64,000 nucleotides of DNA, taken from Agaribacterium haliotis (GTDB lineage Bacteria > Pseudomonadota > Gammaproteobacteria > Pseudomonadales > Cellvibrionaceae). This document shows positions 61,365-64,000 of the stretch, piece by piece. The position numbers were made by a program, and so were the translations under genes. Position 1 is the first letter of the stretch. Each line of letters opens with the position of its first letter. The stretch covers positions 248,001 through 312,000 of the forward strand of contig NZ_NKQJ01000003.1 in assembly GCF_002312815.1 (NCBI RefSeq). Direction: 5' to 3'. The notes under the pieces are model-generated. The model did no database searches. It was not told where the DNA came from and worked only from the letters and a program-made list of their open reading frames with translations.

Positions 61365-62636
61365 ATGCCCATTACAATCAATAAGTTAGATGCCCAGGAA
61401 ATCCTCGATTCTCGCGGAAACCCCACCGTGCGGGTCTATATCGAGCTCAGTGACGGCAGTATCAGCGCGGCCTCGGTGCCCTCTGGTGCCAGCACTGGCG
61501 CCAACGAAGCAGTGGAGCTGCGCGACGGCGGCTCTCGCTACGGCGGTCTCGGCGTGCAAAAAGCCGTGCACAACGTACGCGAAGAAATTAGCCCGGTACT
61601 GAAAGGCCGCAGCCCCTTTGATCAAGCCCTGCTCGATCAACTGATGATTGATATCGACGGCACCAAGAATAAAGGCCGCCTCGGCGCCAATGCCATTCTC
61701 GGCTGCTCGATGGCCATTGCCCGCGCGGCCGCTCGCGCCTGCCAGCAGCCGCTATATCGCTACCTTGGTGGCAGTGCCGCTGTGCGCCTGCCGGTGCCGT
61801 GCATGAATATTGTCAACGGCGGTGAGCACGCCGACAACAGCGTCGACTTTCAGGAGTTTATGGCAATACCCTTAGGCGCTCCGAGCTTTAGCGAAGGCCT
61901 GCGCTACGTCGCTGAAACCTTTCACGCGCTCAAAAGCCTATTAAAATCCGAAGGTCTGGCCACCAGTGTCGGCGACGAGGGCGGTTTTGCACCGAATTTT
62001 GGCAGCAATGAAGCGGCCATCGAGAGCATTATTCAGGCAATAGAAACCGCCGGTTACCGCCCAGGTGAAGATATTGCTATCGGCCTAGATAGCGCCGCCA
62101 ACTCATTTTGTGAAGATTTAGAAAAAAACTACGACTTAAAGTGGTCGGGCCGGGGCGCGATGAGCAGCGAAGAACTGATCGAGCTCAGCGGCGAGTGGAT
62201 ACAAAAGTACCCCATCGTGCTCTGGGAAGACCCACTTGCGGAAAAAGACTGGAACGGTTTTAAAGCTTTTACCGAGCGCTTTGGAGATAAGATCGAGGTG
62301 GTTGGCGACGATATTTTTGTCACCAATACCAATTACATTCAGCGCGGCATCGATAACAACACGGCCAACAGCTCGCTGATCAAACTCAATCAAATCGGCA
62401 CAGTCAGCGAAGCGGCAAACGCCGTGCGCCTGTGCCGTAACGCCGGCTGGCGCGCTTTTCACTCCCATCGCTCGGGCGAAACCGAAGACTGCTTTCTCGC
62501 CGACTTTGCTGTGGCGATGGACAGCGGCCACCTGAAAACCGGCTCCGCGAGCCGCGGTGAGCGCCTGGTCAAATACAATCGCCTACTTGAGATTGAGCGC
62601 GAGCTCGACGATGCCGCCGAGTATTATTGGCAGTAA
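61365..62636 (+). CDS. eno: enolase (possibly a divergent second copy)
   Basis: Converts 2-phosphoglycerate to phosphoenolpyruvate. The 423-residue product is slightly shorter than standard (about 428-432). Catalytic elements are present: SRGNPTV, GANAILGCSMAIARAAA, NGGEHADNSVDFQEFM, GDEGGFAPN (catalytic Glu), LIKLNQIG (catalytic Lys) and SHRSGETED. Some conserved parts differ: LDSAANSFCED in place of the usual DxAASEFY and WEDPLAEKDW in place of the more common IEDGLxExDW. The usual eno neighbours pyrG and kdsA are absent. I chose ATG 61365 behind GGAGAG. Confidence 0.92.
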   Translation: MPITINKLDAQEILDSRGNPTVRVYIELSDGSISAASVPSGASTGANEAVELRDGGSRYGGLGVQKAVHNVREEISPVLKGRSPFDQALLDQLMIDIDGTKNKGRLGANAILGCSMAIARAAARACQQPLYRYLGGSAAVRLPVPCMNIVNGGEHADNSVDFQEFMAIPLGAPSFSEGLRYVAETFHALKSLLKSEGLATSVGDEGGFAPNFGSNEAAIESIIQAIETAGYRPGEDIAIGLDSAANSFCEDLEKNYDLKWSGRGAMSSEELIELSGEWIQKYPIVLWEDPLAEKDWNGFKAFTERFGDKIEVVGDDIFVTNTNYIQRGIDNNTANSSLIKLNQIGTVSEAANAVRLCRNAGWRAFHSHRSGETEDCFLADFAVAMDSGHLKTGSASRGERLVKYNRLLEIERELDDAAEYYWQ

Positions 62637-62643
62637 TTCACCA

Positions 62644-62690
62644 AGCCAGCCCCCTCATTAAGTAGCCGAGAAGCTAAGGGGGGGCTGGCT
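62644..62690 (+). terminator. terminator-like hairpin after eno
   Basis: AGCCAGCCCCCT pairs with AGGGGGGGCTGGCT (12 bp with a G bulge), 8 bases after the stop. Only a mixed T-run follows (GCTCTTATCT), so termination may need help. Confidence 0.65.
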
Positions 62691-62822
62691 GCTCTTATCT
62701 ACTCTTAGCGGCTGCCTTTGCCTGCGCCTATTCCCACCAGTATATTTCTCTTGGTGTACACCCTGAGTACAACAAGCCCTAGCAAAGGATTTTTACCCAA
62801 CAACACGCTACAATCGCGCACC

Positions 62823-62839
62823 GTGGCACGCACTATGCG
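62823..62839 (+). promoter_or_regulatory. sigma-54-like promoter upstream of the alanine symporter
   Basis: GTGGCACGCACTATGCG: the -24 part TGGCACG is perfect and the -12 part reads ATGC in place of TTGC, the same variant as in the CrcZ-like promoter. GG and GC are twelve bases apart. The predicted start is about 55 bases before the ATG. A GTAACA half site (62839-62844) lies at and just downstream of the -12 box, but no full activator site was found upstream. Confidence 0.45.
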
Positions 62840-62905
62840 TAACAAACGCAAGCCCAAACCATAAGAAGCCAACGTCTCGGCCACTTTTTGCAGCATAGGG
62901 AATTC

Positions 62906-64000
62906 ATGTCTTATTTCATACGTATCGCGCTTATCGTCGGCGCAAGTTTGTTTTTTAGTGGCGCCGCGCACGCCGAACAAAGCTTTAGCGAGTGCATGAA
63001 GATCGAAGGCCAGGGCCTCGACTACTGCGCCGACCAAGCCGTGGCACCGGTGAGTAACTGGATCGCCAGCAAAGTTTTTTACGAAATACCGATCGGCGAC
63101 GATATTAAGATCCGCTGGATTGTTATCTGGCTGATATTTGGTGCACTGTTTTTTACCTTCTACCTGCGTTTTGTCAGTATTTGGGGCTTTAAACACGCCA
63201 TAGACTTAGTGCGAGGCAAATATGCCGATCCGCACAGCCCCGGTGAAGTCAGCCACTTTCAAGCCTTAACCACCGCGCTGTCTGGCACTGTCGGCCTCGG
63301 CAATATCGCCGGCGTTGCCGTCGCCATCAGCCTCGGCGGCCCCGGCGCGACCTTTTGGATGATATTAGCCGGCCTGCTCGGTATGAGTTCCAAATTCGCC
63401 GAGTGCACACTCGGTGTTAAATACCGCATGTACCACAGCGACGGTTCCGTCAGCGGCGGCCCCAAGTACTACTTAACCACGGGCCTTGCCGAGCGCGGCC
63501 TGCCGAATGTCGGCAAAGTACTGGCGTTCTTTTTTGCGATCTGTTGCATCGGCGGCGCTATCGGTGCCGGCAATATGTTTCAGTCCAACCAGGCTTTTGC
63601 GATGACCTTGCAGGCAACTGGTGGCGATGCCAGCCCACTGGCCGGCAAAGGTTGGTTATTTGGTTTGGTGATTGCAATCCTGGTGGCCTTTGTGATTATT
63701 GGCGGCATTCGCTCAATCGCGCGCGTTACCGCCAGGTTGGTTCCGCTGATGGCTAGCATCTATGTGCTCACCGCGCTGGTTATATTGCTGAGTAACTTCA
63801 GCCAGATCCCCGATGCCTTTGGCCTGATTATCAAAGGCGCGTTTGCGCCCGAGGGCGTTGTCGGCGGTTTTATCGGCGCAATGATTCAGGGTTTTCAGCG
63901 CGCGGGTTTTTCCAACGAAGCGGGTTTTGGTTCCGCCGCCATCGCCCACAGTGCCGTTAAAACCAAAGAGCCGGCCACTGAGGGGTTTGTTGCCCTGCTT
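62906..64000 (+). CDS. sodium:alanine symporter family protein (AGCS), C-terminus cut by window edge
   Basis: A sodium- or proton-coupled importer for alanine or glycine in the inner membrane. 365 residues are visible. It begins with a signal-peptide-like segment and a periplasmic stretch of about 45 residues (SFSECMKIEGQGLDYCADQ, with two cysteines), then the AGCS transport domain: FQALTTALSGTVGLGNIAGVAVAISLGGPGATFWM, SKFAECTLGVKYR, GGPKYYLTTGL, and QGFQRAGFSNEAGFGSAAIAHS. The periplasmic extension is also seen in other marine AGCS proteins. The ATG at 62906 follows AGGG. A sigma-54-like promoter lies upstream. Confidence 0.9.
   Translation, partial: MSYFIRIALIVGASLFFSGAAHAEQSFSECMKIEGQGLDYCADQAVAPVSNWIASKVFYEIPIGDDIKIRWIVIWLIFGALFFTFYLRFVSIWGFKHAIDLVRGKYADPHSPGEVSHFQALTTALSGTVGLGNIAGVAVAISLGGPGATFWMILAGLLGMSSKFAECTLGVKYRMYHSDGSVSGGPKYYLTTGLAERGLPNVGKVLAFFFAICCIGGAIGAGNMFQSNQAFAMTLQATGGDASPLAGKGWLFGLVIAILVAFVIIGGIRSIARVTARLVPLMASIYVLTALVILLSNFSQIPDAFGLIIKGAFAPEGVVGGFIGAMIQGFQRAGFSNEAGFGSAAIAHSAVKTKEPATEGFVALL

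Overview
The window is a dense chromosomal segment of a free-living gammaproteobacterium, most likely a marine relative of the pseudomonads (Cellvibrionales / Pseudomonadales type). The reasons are the block cbrX-cbrA-cbrB-[crcZ-like RNA]-pcnB-folK-panB, the pairs ratA/rnfH facing smpB and msbA-waaA, an OmpA with calcium-binding thrombospondin-3 repeats, and many c-di-GMP and chemotaxis proteins. No rRNA, tRNA, CRISPR array, intact insertion sequence or prophage was recognised. The placement comes from gene content and order, not from a phylogeny.

Layout. 1-2.0 kb: a HAD phosphatase cut by the window edge, a D,D-carboxypeptidase, a stand-alone TfoX C-terminal domain and a small Rieske ferredoxin. 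2.2-3.6 kb: dksA and gluQ. 3.6-12.5 kb: the carbon/nitrogen-balance block cbrX-cbrA-cbrB, then a roughly 0.9 kb non-coding interval that I read as a CbrB-activated, sigma-54-dependent CrcZ-type RNA decoy (operator, promoter, five groups of A-rich Hfq-type motifs, terminator), then pcnB-folK-deoxynucleoside kinase-panB. 12.5-16.8 kb: a histidine kinase and a REC-GGDEF-EAL regulator whose EAL domain looks catalytically dead. 16.9-21.4 kb: ppc and dxs. 21.6-23.7 kb: a visibly more A+T-rich patch with a DUF1254/DUF1214 protein and a small monooxygenase-like protein. 24-30.7 kb: glyA, a chemotaxis receptor with a thioredoxin-like partner, two paralogous lipoproteins, and nhaA. 30.9-33.5 kb: ettA and two overlapping PilZ genes.

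33.5-39.2 kb is an envelope cluster: an Omp85-type barrel, another outer-membrane protein, an OmpA-like protein, an exported Ntn-hydrolase (choloylglycine-hydrolase family), and an outer-membrane gene whose signal peptide is broken by a T10 tract. 39.7-46.9 kb: a small exported protein, radA, a NADAR N-glycosidase, an ECF sigma factor with a von Willebrand protein, a DnaT-like protein with three tandem DnaT domains overlapping a lambda-P-like gene, and a third PilZ protein. 47-56.5 kb: parC, a 455-bp non-coding stretch with two large inverted repeats, a DUF2750 protein, a metallo-hydrolase, a CheC-like plus diguanylate cyclase pair, glnE and ilvE. 56.6-64 kb: msbA-waaA, rnfH-ratA facing smpB, an enolase, and a sodium:alanine symporter cut by the right edge and preceded by a second sigma-54-like promoter.

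How it fits together. The cbr block should sense carbon/nitrogen status and release Hfq/Crc repression through the RNA. glnE, glyA, ilvE, ppc and the symporter supply matching nitrogen and carbon metabolism. Three PilZ proteins, two GGDEF proteins, a CheC-like protein and a chemoreceptor form a scattered motility and c-di-GMP layer. The most notable single item is the CrcZ-like locus at 8.6-9.1 kb. Next are the triplicated DnaT protein, the T10 frameshift and the inverted repeats at 49.4-49.7 kb.
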